Positions 11,236-22,430 of a DNA stretch of 64,000 nucleotides are shown here, piece by piece. The notes under the pieces were generated by a model. The model did no database searches, was not told where the DNA came from, and worked only from the letters and a program-made list of their open reading frames with translations. Origin of the DNA: Nymphaea colorata. Its lineage: Eukaryota; Streptophyta; Magnoliopsida; Nymphaeales; Nymphaeaceae. The position numbers and the translations under genes are program-made. The stretch spans positions 13,753,858-13,817,857 of the forward strand of contig NC_045144.1 in NCBI RefSeq assembly GCF_008831285.2, written 5' to 3'. Position 1 is the stretch's first letter. Each line of letters starts with the position of its first letter.

Positions 11236-12165
11236 ATGCATGGAATAGTTAAGCCCAACCCACTATACCTACTGTCATGTACATTACTTCCTAAAGAACC
11301 CGATTCTATGAAAGAAGCCTTATCACATAGAGGTTGGGCAGCTGCCATGAAGGAGGAGATTGATGCTCTTAAACCCACTGAAACGTGGGACTTGGTTCCT
11401 AGAAAACATGCAAAACACATCATTGGATGCAAGTGGGTTTTCAAAGCCAAAGTTAAAGTGGATGGAAGCATGGACATGTTGAAGGCGAGGCTTCTAGCAA
11501 AGGGCTACAACCAAATACCAGGAGTGGACTTCATTGAAACATTTTCACCCTTTATTAAGCCAACAACAATCAGAATTATATTTACTGTTGCCTTGTCAAG
11601 AAAATGGAGGATACATCAAATGGACATCAAGAATGTTTTCCTCCATGGTGAACTAGATGAACCTGTCTTCATGGATCAGCCACCAAGATTTAGAGACCCA
11701 AATAAGCCTAACTACGTTTGTAGACTAAATAAGGCTTTATATGGGCTGCGTCAATCTGCAATAATGTGGTTTGACAAATTCAGCAACTTTCTGACAAATT
11801 ATGGATTTTTCTGCAGTCCAGTAGACTCATCGCTGTTCATTTACAAAGGTGTGCATGGAACCATATGGCTGCTTTTATACGTTGATGATATTCTAATTAC
11901 TGGTGATAGACAATATATAATCACAAGTTTTATTGCAGATATCAGTTCAGCTTTTGCTATGAAAGATCTAGGAAATGTCCATCACTTCCTAGGCATACAA
12001 GTACAACAAGAAGAAGATGTCATATTCTTAAATCAAACAAGATATGCAAAGGAAATTCTTCAACATGCAAACTTGAGTGATTGTAAGCCTAGCAACACAC
12101 CTATGGCAGAAACTCCTCATTGCAATCAGTCGAGCCCATGTTTCCAAGTCGCCACATTTTTTTGA
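11236..12165 (+). pseudogene. copia reverse transcriptase (longest surviving frame)
   Basis: A 309-codon open frame covers nearly the whole copia RT: IGCKWVFKAKVK, AKGYNQIPGVDF, HQMDIKNVFLHGEL, ALYGLRQS and the catalytic YVDDILITG (11878-11904). It ends in a frameshift before the RNase H connection. The domain itself looks unbroken, but upstream stops and lack of the rest of the polyprotein make independent activity unlikely. RT copies element RNA into cDNA in the particle. Confidence 0.9.
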
Positions 12166-12369
12166 AGCATAGTAGGTTATCTGCAATATCTTACCTTCAC
12201 TCATCCAGACTTGGCATACAGTGTCAATTTTGTGTCACAATATATGCAATCACCATCTCAATAGTATATGCAATCACCATCTCAATTCCATTTTCAATTA
12301 GTTAAGAAAATTCCCAGATATGTGAAGGCCACTATAGAACATGGACTCTGGATATAACCAACTGATTGC

Positions 12370-12921
12370 ATGCTTCTTCAAGGGTACTCTGACGCTGATT
12401 GGGCTGAGTGTCCAATCACTCGACCTTCAACAACTGAATATGGCATTTATCTTGGGCCAAACTGCATCTCATGGTCTGCTAAGAAACAGCCGATAGTAGC
12501 ACATTCAAACTCAGAAGCAGAGTACCGTGCATTTGCCTCGACAATAGCAGAGATGACTTGGATCACTTATATATTGCGCGATATTGGGGTTAGTCTATCC
12601 AAGACACCAATATTGTACTATGATAATCTGTCTGCATTACACATGACCATTAACCCAGTAATGCACAGCAGGTCCAAACACATTGAATTAGACTACCATT
12701 ATATCAGAGAAAGAGTTGCATCCAAGCTCCTTGAAACCAGATATATCCCTTCAGCAGAACAGGTGGCAAATATCTTCACAAAACCATTGGGACGAGCTCG
12801 ATTTCTTTATTTAAGGAACAAACTTGGACTAAAGCTACAACACCTAGTCCAGTTTGAGGGGGATATTAACTCAGCTGAAATACACTCCAAACAAAATCAG
12901 TATACATTAGATGTATTATGA
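12370..12921 (+). pseudogene. copia RNase H domain, reading into the LTR
   Basis: The frame starts with GYSDADWAECPITRPST (first catalytic Asp). It continues with ISWSAKKQPIVAHSNSEAEYRA (catalytic Glu region), YYDNLSALHMT (Asp) and the conserved SKHIELDYHYIRE and EQVANIFTKPL. It then runs through the polypurine tract and stops 58 bp inside the right LTR. A frame change separates it from RT (near 12165-12370). Confidence 0.9.
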
Positions 12922-13163
12922 AATATTTCTGATATCAGGCCTTGCGTGAATGATTAGAAGTGGCTAGGCTTGCTGGAACTCGTGGTGGAGCAGAGCAATG
13001 CTGGAATTCATGGTGGAGCAAAGCAACAACTATTTGTTATAACAAAAAATATCTTTTTAAGAATATTCTTTTGTTTTTAGTCTACAAAGCACAGTTGTGC
13101 TCATTGTAAAGTAGTGCAACAGAAAAGCACAAATAGAAAAATAGAAGTTCTCTCTTTCCTTTA
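12864..13163 (+). repeat. Right LTR of the copia element
   Basis: 300 bp, starts TATTAACTCAGC right after the polypurine tract GAGGGGGA and ends CTTTCCTTTA, then target duplication GAGTT. The 28-bp internal direct repeat is kept; the TATA box is mutated. Confidence 0.95.
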
Positions 13164-13168
13164 GAGTT
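13164..13168. repeat. Target-site duplication, right (GAGTT)
   Basis: Matches 8306-8310 and marks the return from copia element to the interrupted LINE. Confidence 0.9.
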
Positions 13169-13490
13169 ACACAATCTCGTTAATTAGCAGGAAGATCTTA
13201 AGGTCAACATGGAAAATGCACTGCTGAGATATATGGGGGAAGCCAGATGAAAAGTTTTTGCTTCTATAGGAGAAAGGTGTAATATTCAACTGATCGAGGG
13301 TCATGACACCTTGTGTTGGTGTAACAACAGCCCTCCAATCACATCCAAAAGCCATATTTGGGAGAGGATTCGAAAAAAGAGTACAACTATTAATTGGAGA
13401 AAGAAAATCTAGTTGTCTGGCTCCCTTCCTAGGGCTTGTTGGGTAGTCTATATAGGTAGCTTTGGGGTGTCATGGCCCAAGTTTTTTGAC
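13169..13490 (+). mobile_element. LINE fragment, 3' part (continues 7381-8310)
   Basis: After removal of the copia element, the LINE frame carries on with plant LINE ORF2 material, seen as short frames broken by stops (HIWERIRKKSTTINW near 13350-13410). It fades out in a T-rich stretch at about 13495-13512. No zinc-binding domain or poly-A tail could be defined, so the border is approximate. Confidence 0.55.
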
Positions 13491-13512
13491 ACCGATTTTT
13501 TTTTTTATAGAT

Positions 13513-14189
13513 AATAACAGAAGAAACATTGAGTCTTATTCCGAACAAACTTGAGCAATAACCAAAATAGAAAACAAATCAAATGCCAACAAAAGAGGCA
13601 CCCTTTTTGACTCACATAGAACACTTAGACTCAAACAACTAAAGTATCCACAAAGTCCAAACTCGACGTAGTTTCCAGATTGCCAATGCCGGTCCATCAC
13701 AAAGACTGAGGATATCACTCTTGTAGCCACGATCTCTCAAGAACTACCTATAGGGATCGAAAGAAGAGTCAGATTTCTTTTGAGTATGGAAACATCCAGT
13801 CATTCATGGAACATGGTCTGACAAAATAAGTTTAGAATTATGTTAAACAATACATACGGGGACTTTATGGTCGACGTCCGTAAGTCATCAATCCATAATG
13901 CACCTTAGGGTTAGATCTTATCATTATGAATGAGGTGTACCCAACATCCATATGTTTGTAGAACTACAACTGTGGTCCATTAACAATGATAATGGTCATC
14001 GTGACGAACCAACAACAAAAAACCCTATGGGCACAACTCACAGGTAGCACAAATTATATCTTCACCATGCGATTCAAACTGAACAAGGGTAACCTGAAGT
14101 GAAGCCTCCTGAGATATCCCAGATCACCGCTGTAGCATAGGGTCCAACCACCGGTGTTACCAAAAGCATAACAAAATCCCGAGCCCTTG
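13513..14189. other. Unclassified non-coding stretch left of copy B
   Basis: No recognisable domain. A 64-codon minus-strand frame (13536-13730) has no family resemblance. The sequence may belong to the same duplicated block, but the matching part of copy A lies outside the window, so the left border of the duplication cannot be set. Confidence 0.45.
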
Positions 14190-17091
14190 TGCCACCCAAT
14201 ACCCTGTGGGTCATCAAGTGCTGACGGAGGAGTGTGTGACTAAAGTAACCTCATGCGCATCACCATCTCCCTAGACAAAACCAACTACTAGACCAAAGTT
14301 CATGCTCGCACTCACATGTACCATTGTATAAAACATAGTCCACGCCTTGTTCTATGCATTCAAATGTGAGGGTTATCCTTACTAGACATAGTTTATTAAC
14401 TCTCCCAAAAGCCAACTTTAGGCCCCAATCCCAAAACAAAATGAGTCTAGCCAATTTAAATTCGCAAGAATTAGGGACAACCACTATAACATACACATCA
14501 GGTATACACTACCAAACTTTGTTTATTTATGGTCCTTTATCAATTCATATATATGTGTATCCACTGGTATGGAATACACCTCATACATTCATATATCTCC
14601 TTGTTTATATATATATATATATGGCTGAACCACCCTATGGCTTTATACTAACGATTCAGGCTATCGTCCCCTCACAATTTGTTCATATTTGAGGGCACAA
14701 CCAACTTAATTTAAGTACATGAGATAGCAACGTTTGAGTTACCTCAGCTCTTTGTTAAATAACTGTAGCGTTTATATACAATTGTTTATTACATCTCTAG
14801 CTTTTTTTTTGTTTCCTCCCCTGCAGGAATTTCTTTGTTCTCAGTAGTTGCTCTCAACATTTTACCTTCGTATTCATGTTTATCACTTTTAGTAGGAAGA
14901 ACCACATGTCCAAGTTAGCTACACCGATCTCTGAAGCCACATCTTTTACAGTTTTTCTCCATTCAGCCCCACACTGCACACACCCTACAATAATACCTTA
15001 ACTCTTATGGAGCTTGGTGGTTTCAGCCAACAGTTTCAACCAGATATTTTAGAAGTTTGATTGTCGACTTCTACTAGTTTCCATTTGGTGTATTCTCATT
15101 TCCTGTCCTGAAAATTTCTGTAAATTTTTTATCCTGATTCTATTTCTGGTTCCTCTGTTCTTGTTAGTTTTGCTTATTGAATGAATTTTCTGTATTAGGC
15201 AAAACAACAATTCCTTTGATGACATTCCTAGGCTAACCTTACTCAAAAAGGTGATTGTATCTCTTTAGATTCATCCCATTGATCTCTTCTGGTTAATTCG
15301 TAGATAACATGTGGATCTTACTGTTCTTTTATCAAATCTGCAGGTTTACTAAATAATTTTTATTTCCAACCTTTCTAAGCATGTGCGGCTACTCACTGTT
15401 GCTCAGCATGTCATCAAGGGACGAATGAGTATTTCAGAATTTCCTCACCCAAATCAGATTGAGTTCTGTTATGTGTTATTATATAAACATACCAATGTAT
15501 AAGAGCTGCGTGCTTCTATTACGATTAAATATTCCCCTACATATCTAGTATTACTAACTTCAACTGAGTGACAATCATAGAGTACAAAGCAGTCCCCTGC
15601 TAAGTAGGCCTTGTATCAATCGTGTTATGTTTTGCATAGGTCTAGTTAATGTTGATGCCAGATTCTCTCTTTTTCTTTCTTGTGTTTTGTTATGATTTAA
15701 ACACTAACGTAATGCATGAGATCCTTAGAAGGATATGACAGAAACATAATAGCTAAGAGACATGGTTGATATATCCTACTCCTACTGATTTTTGGTGATA
15801 TACATCTACAGTTTCCTATCATCACCAGACCCATTCACGAAGGAACTTACCACCCATATCAGTTCAACATGCAAGCACATTTGTATTCAGTCCAGCTACT
15901 GCAACATATATCCCGCAAATTGAATTCACAGCTACACATAAGTATGTATAAATATACACTGAAGATCTATATGTGTACCTTATATATAGATGCATACATA
16001 TTTATCTATATATACAGATCTTCATAAGAACAGGGGTTTTCCCTGTTCAACTTACAACTAAGTGCCACCAGCTACAGAAAATATCAATCTATGCACATCT
16101 GAAATTTAGATATCATCACGTCACATCACCCATACATTCACCATCTATCGTAAGACTGATCATGCAAAATACTTCCTTAATAAATCTGATTGTATTCTAA
16201 ATTTCAGAAACAACTCCATAATCGTGATCATCCTTTCATTTTAATGTAATGCATACTAACTATTTCAGTCCAACAGCCTACTTATTACTCTAGGCCGTTC
16301 AGATACACATTACATATTTACTTATATTCATCTATATTTCATAAGCATAACATACATGAACTACATGCTGATGTCTGAATATCCCCATACCTTATTGCTT
16401 CATGCTGCAGTCAATTAAGTCCACCAAGAGGGCTGTCGTTCCAAGGTAGTCTAAAATGATTTCTTTGCAAAACATGCATTCACATGTGTAATTTCAGCCC
16501 CACCAAGTAGAATTATCCTTGCTTATTATATATATACCTACCTATACAGATTATTTATGAAAGAAACTATATAACACTTACCAGGGTCTCTCTAACTGTA
16601 CAGCCCCTGATTTTTTACTATCAGCACCCTAACTCCATAGCTTTCTTGATCTTCCAAGCCGCGGATGATAGTCATGTGGACCAGTTCCTCTTTGCTCTTG
16701 ATCTTCACCCCAAGATGCAGGAAAAACAAGGGTTAGCTTTCACTTTTCCCCAATTTCTAGTTGCTGAAACCCTAACCTCTATGGCTGCAGCAAATAGGAA
16801 CCTAGAATGCTGCAGTATAGGGTTAAATAGACCCTCTTCAAGGCTCCAAAACTGCCATATGAATTTTGTAGTCTCTCTCAAGGGAGAAATAACCTTTCAA
16901 TTTTTTACTATTTCTTTTAATATTTAAGTTACTTCTTCCAGCCAGGTATATGTGTAGTAACCCCTTTCCTTCCTTTCCATAACTGCCCCTCTATTATGTA
17001 GTTGATAGTTTCAACTATTTTTATGAGTCATTTAAATCTACCATTGATAACCTGTACCTATATTTATGTTTTCACAATAATTAAAAAAAAA

Positions 17092-18054
17092 AATTCGTGG
17101 GAGTTACATGGGAGGCCACCCACGGAAGTTGGGGCACAACGTTTTGGCCTAAACTTGGCATCGATCTATTTTATATGCAAAAGACATGTAGACATTCAAG
17201 ACCATGTGTTGTCTACTTGCTCCTTCACTGCTAATATTTGGGCTTTTGTGGCTGCATGATTTGGCATTGGTCGGAAGCCAGTTAGGGACATTTGTGCTAA
17301 GATTGTGTGGTGGTTTAACAAAAGACTGCTATGCAAAGAGATGAAGAAATGTTGGGGGGTTTGGTTTTTAATCTTGTCGTTTGGAGAATATGGTGTTTTA
17401 GAAACAAGGTTAAACACCAGAATGTGTGCAGGAAAACAAGAGAGGCAAAAAAGAAGGTTTGGAATGCCTGTGTTGAAGTGATATTAAAGCAAGATTGGCC
17501 ACTACATGTGGAGTGAGCGATTCAATTGTGGAAAATAACTAGTATTTTTAGTTTTTTACCCTTTTTTGGCTTACTAAGAATTTGTTGGGTTGGGTCATAA
17601 AATTGACCTTCATGAAGGAAGGAGCAAGGAAGATTCTATGCAGGGCTTCTTTGGAAAGATAGTTCGATGAAAGGAGTAAACTCTTGGTGGATAATAATAG
17701 GGGGGGCAGTTTTGGATACTGCTTATTTGAATTGGATATTTCCGCAATAGTTTAGGATAATTCTTGTATATTCTTGAAATCTAATAGTGTAGCATGGAAG
17801 TCTTCGTTGCAGAAATTTTGCAATGGGCCATAATCTGCCTGCTCGCATCAGGGTTGTCTTTGGTTTTTCTAGGTAGATTAAAAATAACATTGTGTGTAAT
17901 GATTTCATTTCTATAGAAGTGGTATCCTTGCTCTCTAAACAAGAGCGGTGGTGAACTGAGTGTCTGAGCTGCTCATTTGTTATTTTTATTAGTCGTTCAT
18001 TCTTTCAGCTTTAATGGAGTAGGGGTGATCCTCCAACCCGTTTTTGCTTAAAAA
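17092..18054 (+). mobile_element. LINE 3'-end remnant (copy B)
   Basis: Same as the copy A remnant: zf-RVT frame (ICKRHVDIQDHVLSTC) at about 17171-17259, tail frame at 17331-17516, A-rich end near 18048-18054. It carries the same frameshifts, so these predate the duplication. Confidence 0.75.
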
Positions 18055-18131
18055 AATAACTCTCTGGCTATAAATGTAGCCAGCTGATTTCAGTTACACA
18101 CACACACACACATGCATGCACACACACTCTT

Positions 18132-19370
18132 TGCTTACCTCCATGGGCAAAGGAGGAGCACCATTCTACTATTAATCAAGTCAAATAGAGGCTACAACGA
18201 GGCAATACAATAAAATCCCTCAAGACCCAAATCGAGCAATGCCCTAGAGGGAATGGCAAGAAAGAGGGAACTGAAGAGAATAAGATAAAACCTTTTTCTC
18301 TCTCAAAAAGGAAGAATATAAGCAAATACCTCTAGAAATAGCCTCTAATTCAAAGATGGAGCCTTTGTCGTAAATGGCGAGCCAAAATGCTTCTTTTCGC
18401 TTTTCTTTCTCAAATTTTTCCAAGAAATAAACCCCTAGACCCTAATTTGTAAAAGGAAGAGTGCCCTTTATGGTTCCCTTATTTTTTCATAACTCACATC
18501 ATTAAGTGGAAAATATTTCTCTCATGTGGGGTTCAAGGTACACGTAAAAAATCTCTTCCTTAACTTATACACCATCATAGCTTTGACAAAATAGTTAACA
18601 GACTCCACCTTCACCAACATAGCCTGAAAAAAAGGCTCATCTCAAAAAGTAAAAACACCAATCAAATTCAGTCATTGCTTGAACTTAGCAATTAGAACTG
18701 CTTGGTTAAAACATATGCAGGATTTTCAATGGTACCAATTTTCTTCACAATAAGTTTATCCAGTGCAATAATATCTTCAAATAAAATCGTACCTGTCATC
18801 AATATGTTTTGTCATCTCATGATACATCTAATCTTTGGTCAAGTGAGCGACACTTTGACTATCGTAATAAATAATAAACTTTTCTTGACTTGTATAAAGT
18901 TATGATAACATGCCCCTCAACTACTGCTTACGAGATTGCTTCAAGTCATATAATGATTTCTTTAGAAAACACGCATGATTATCTTTTCCTTCAACAACAA
19001 AATCTTCAAATTGATGCATATATATATATATATATATACTCTTTTAATAATTTACCAAATAAAAATGTTATTTTAACATCAAGCTATTCTAATTTCATAT
19101 CATACATGGCAACTAAAGCAAGTATAGAACTATGCTTATCAACAAGAGAAAAAAATATCACTAAAATTAGTTTCTTCTACCTAGTTGTAGCCTTTTGCAA
19201 CTAACCATGCTTTGTCCTTTGCATCTACTAACTGTGAGGTACCTTCCTTTTTTTTAAAGACACACTTGCAAAAAATTATCATCTTGTCCTTAAGTAATTT
19301 ACAAGCTTTCATGTTTGATTTCTATGCAGAGATTCAATTTCTTCATGCATCACAACTAGGGCTGAACACA
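18132..19370 (-). mobile_element. Truncated Ty1/copia relic with LTR (copy B), minus strand
   Basis: LTR at 18132-18600 (469 bp, minus-strand start TGTTAACTATT), RNase H end at about 18660-18950, RT start at about 19060-19370. The TA tract at the internal deletion (about 19018-19039) is shorter than in copy A. Shared internal deletion and stops show one ancestral insertion. Confidence 0.8.
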
Positions 19371-19976
19371 AGCCGAGTCAAGTCCGAGCTCACCCAGCTC
19401 GAACTCAGCTTGGCTCTTATTTTGCTTAGTTCGAGCTCGAGCCGAGCTTCATAAAGCTTGCCTGAAATCGAATCGGTTGGCAATAATGGAACTTGAGCTC
19501 AACTCATCGAGATTGCTTACCTTCAGCAGAGGCCTCGCTTCTTTCTTCCTTGCTACAAAAGGAGATGTAGAGATGGCTGCAGGGGCGAGATGATGAGAGC
19601 CAAACTTCAAAGGCATATGCAGAAAAATAAAATGACAAAAACCTTAAAAAAAAATCAGATCAAGGGTTTTGTGCTCAAAGCCCTCAATCGAGCAAGCGAT
19701 AGATCCCTGAGTGAGGGTTATGGGCTCAGAGGCTTAGAGCCCTGGCTCAGCTCAAGCAGAGAACCCAAGCTCATGTGAGTAAGGTACTTGGTTTTGACCA
19801 GAGAAACCTCACTTAAGGATTTCGAGTAGAGAACCGGGGAACCCTCGCTCGAGCGAGGATTTTGAGTAGAGAACCAGGGAACCTCACTCGAGCGAGCAAG
19901 GGGACCATCAAAACCCTCGCTGACCATCAAAACCCTCGCTCAAGCAAAAGGTTTTTGAGAGCTCAGAACCGTTGCT

Positions 19977-19980
<4 letters not shown>

Positions 19981-20042
<62 letters not shown>
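19981..20042. repeat. GA microsatellite (copy B)
   Basis: About 60 bp of nearly pure GA, roughly double the copy A tract. A useful marker to tell the two copies apart in reads. Confidence 0.9.
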
Positions 20043-20046
<4 letters not shown>

Positions 20047-20526
20047 TAGAAGAGGAAGGAAGAAGAAGGGCTGCAGATGACTTACCATTGGTCATCTGTG
20101 TATGTGTGGCTGGAGAGAGAGAGAGAGAGAGAGCGAGCATGTACTATGCCAAGTGCGACATTTAAACCACTTTTAAGACCCACCGTTTGTCCCTCCTTGA
20201 ACCAAGATGGTGCAGGTGTACGTTTATACTTGACTCAGTTCCTATTAGGGTGTAAACCCTTGATTTTCTAGAGTCACATTACCGACCAGGCCTAGCCCAT
20301 GCTAATCTAAGCACCTCGGTCCCGGCATCCCAAAAATGGGTGTTTCAGACAACCAAACATTTGTAAGGCTTATGCATTTGAACTGATCTACGTTTTCTAG
20401 ACATTCAGCTATATACTACCTACCATTTTTATCTTTTTTGTTGAAAATTACGTGGGATGTGTTTTCTGTGTTTGCACATATATAAGTGGTAAAGTACATG
20501 TTCCAAAATATGTGTTATTAAATAAA

Positions 20527-21012
20527 TTTTATAAGGAAAAGATCGAAGGAAAATCGGAACGTTGGAAACCAAATTGTTGACAGAGCTTTACGTTTCTTCC
20601 TCTTCTTCTTCCTTCTCTTAGAAACTTTGTCAATTAGAAAAACCATTTTCAAATTGGCCAAGAACAATGACCATATGTGCTGACTCATTAAGCTTTCCAA
20701 GATCTCATTTGGGTGAGCATGGGAAACCTACCACCCAAATTTAAGTCATCTGCACTGCACTTATCTTAAAATACTTGGTCTGCTTTTGGACTTACATGTT
20801 ATGTTATAGGTTAAATGAGATCTGGTTTTGATTAGATATCCAAGCCAACCTGTCGTGAAAATTGACGGACCCGAGGTGTGGAGTATTGGAAAATTCTTTT
20901 CGGGTCGGTTACAGATTCGGTTTGCCCTTTTAAACCCACGGTAACAACAAATCTCGTAGCACTGCTCTCTCTCTTGTCTCTCATTTTCGAAGAGGAAAAG
21001 CAAAAGAGGTTG
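20527..21012. other. Non-coding, promoter-like stretch
   Basis: No coding domain is seen. The 20860-21012 part (CTTTTAAACCC, then CT-rich CTCTCTCTCTTGTCTC) looks like a plant promoter to 5'-UTR region, but no transcript can be proven from the sequence. Confidence 0.3.
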
Positions 21013-21563
21013 TACTTCATCTCCCTTTCTCCTCCTAGCTGGAATTCTTTTCATGGTTTCTCTCAATTTCTATGGAAATTTTTGTCTATTCAGTTGAATG
21101 CGGACTGCGATTACCGGTGATTAGATTTAGTATGTGTTGGGTGTGCGGACGGATGAGTTTTGGCAGTTTAGGCTCTGTGGATGTTATCTTGCTTAAACCC
21201 TTGCCAGAGTTTGTTTTCTTTCTTGTTTGATGGATCATTTTACTTCATCTCCCTTTTTCCTCCTAGCTGGAATTCTTTTTAGGGTTTCTCTCAATTTCTG
21301 AGGAATTTTTCGCCTATTCAGTTGAATGCGGGCTGTGATTACGGGCTTCTTTCTTTCGTCTTCATTTCGTGCTTTCTGATCAGTTGGAGTGTTGAACATT
21401 GCAAGTTGATTTTCCTTTGATTTATTGTTTCTCTTCTCGAACGTTATCGGTGATTAGATTTAGTACATGTTTGGCGTGCAGATGGATTAGTTTGGCGGTT
21501 CAGGCGCTGTGGATGTTCTCTTGCTTAAACCCTTGCCAGAGTTTGTTTCCTTTGTTGTTTGAT
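21013..21563. repeat. Local tandem duplication of a UTR-like stretch
   Basis: 21013-21240 is repeated from 21241 (offset 228): both contain CTCCTAGCTGGAATTCTTTT, TATTCAGTTGAATGCGG, GGTGATTAGATTTAGTA and CTTAAACCCTTGCCAGAGTT in the same order. The second unit has about 100 bp of extra sequence (21346-21448). Copies are roughly 85-90 percent alike by eye. Confidence 0.85.
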
Positions 21564-21634
21564 GCACCGAGAGAGTTTGAAGAGTTTTTGGGTGGTCCCT
21601 TGTGGGTTTTACGATTGCACACTTGTAGAACAGA

Positions 21635-21745
21635 ATGGGCGATCTGGGCATTGAGGCGCGGAAGCCACTCCTAGGTTTGTCTACTTCGCTTGAGGGCAAA
21701 AGGAGGAGCAAGAAGAAAGTGCTCGAGAATGAAGGTAGAGGTGCC
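21635..21745 (+). other. Possible first exon of an unidentified or lost gene
   Basis: Downstream of the UTR-like repeat, an ATG at 21635 opens a short frame (MGDLGIEARKPLLG, then a basic stretch KRRSKKKVLE) that reaches a possible GT donor at about 21743 and a stop soon after. Composition is more GC-rich than the surroundings. I do not recognise the protein and see no following exon before LINE sequence begins. It could be a gene truncated by the LINE or simply chance. Confidence 0.22.
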
Positions 21746-21769
21746 GTTAAATTTGCTTGATTACATATC

Positions 21770-22206
21770 CCGTGCGGTTCATTTTTTAACGAATTTTGGC
21801 CGCAACCAATTTTTGACCATTGATGTAATCGGAGTTTAAATGTCAGGCATGGCCAATTTATACGTCGTAGTATCAGGTTAACTGAAATTCGAGGTAGGGC
21901 TAGCTTTTTGCAGGATCATATTTCCGTTTTGTATGATTTTCTATATTGAGGAGCTTCTTATTTAATTTTTCTATTATTTAAATTTCACTCTGGTATTTGT
22001 GCTTCAAATCTGCAGCCTTTTAAGTGAAACCATGTCAAATAGGAACTTGATCTCCCCCATCTAATTTCTTAGAATTGACAGTCTAGATGATTCCCATTAA
22101 ATATGGTATATGTGCACATGGTAGATACCTTTTTCAATGTGTGCGTATGTGTGCCAGATGATTCCCATTAAATTTGATATGTGAGCATATGTAATTACAA
22201 GTTTCG

Positions 22207-22249
<43 letters not shown>

Positions 22250-22430
22250 TATTAAACTAATAGTTTATGTTTGTGGTTATTTTTTTATTTTGTGTTGTTT
22301 AAAAGTCTACCAAAAATGCATTTGCAACATCTAGTTATTTGGCCGTAAATTTTAGTGAGGGTACACCTTTTGCAATAGTTTTGAGTGATAAAAAATAAAA
22401 AATAAAACCATCTGACGGAGGAAAGAAATG
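21770..22430. other. AT-rich non-coding stretch with TA microsatellite
   Basis: No gene is seen. A TA tract lies at about 22208-22252. A short partial duplication (AGATGATTCCCATTAAAT) occurs at about 22084 and 22156. Confidence 0.5.

Larger units (their letters stand above)
8311..13163 (+). mobile_element. Full-length Ty1/copia retrotransposon, coding capacity decayed
   Basis: A complete structure of about 4.85 kb: left LTR 8311-8611, primer-binding site 8612-8623, gag, protease, integrase, RT and RNase H in copia order, polypurine tract (TTTGAGGGGGA) at about 12852-12863, right LTR 12864-13163, and a GAGTT target duplication on both sides. The LTRs differ by about ten substitutions and one 1-bp indel over 300 bp (counted by eye), so the insertion is not recent. 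Stops and frameshifts break gag, integrase and the RT-RNase H junction. The LTR ends are TA...TA and not TG...CA. Length, short LTRs and RT motifs suggest the Ale/Retrofit lineage, which is inference. Confidence 0.95.
14190..20526. repeat. Segmental duplication, copy B
   Basis: Matches 1-6318 over its full length with scattered point differences and microsatellite length changes. Unlike copy A it continues without a gap into unique sequence at 20527. Equivalent contents: unclassified 14190-17090, LINE tail 17092-18054, copia relic 18132-19370, GC-rich hAT-like and CTCGAG repeats 19370-19950, GA tracts 19981-20132. Confidence 0.95.

Noticed and set aside
20518-21120. Several overlapping 60-100 codon frames as host genes
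   Set aside because: They overlap on both strands with no domain; the region looks like promoter/UTR.
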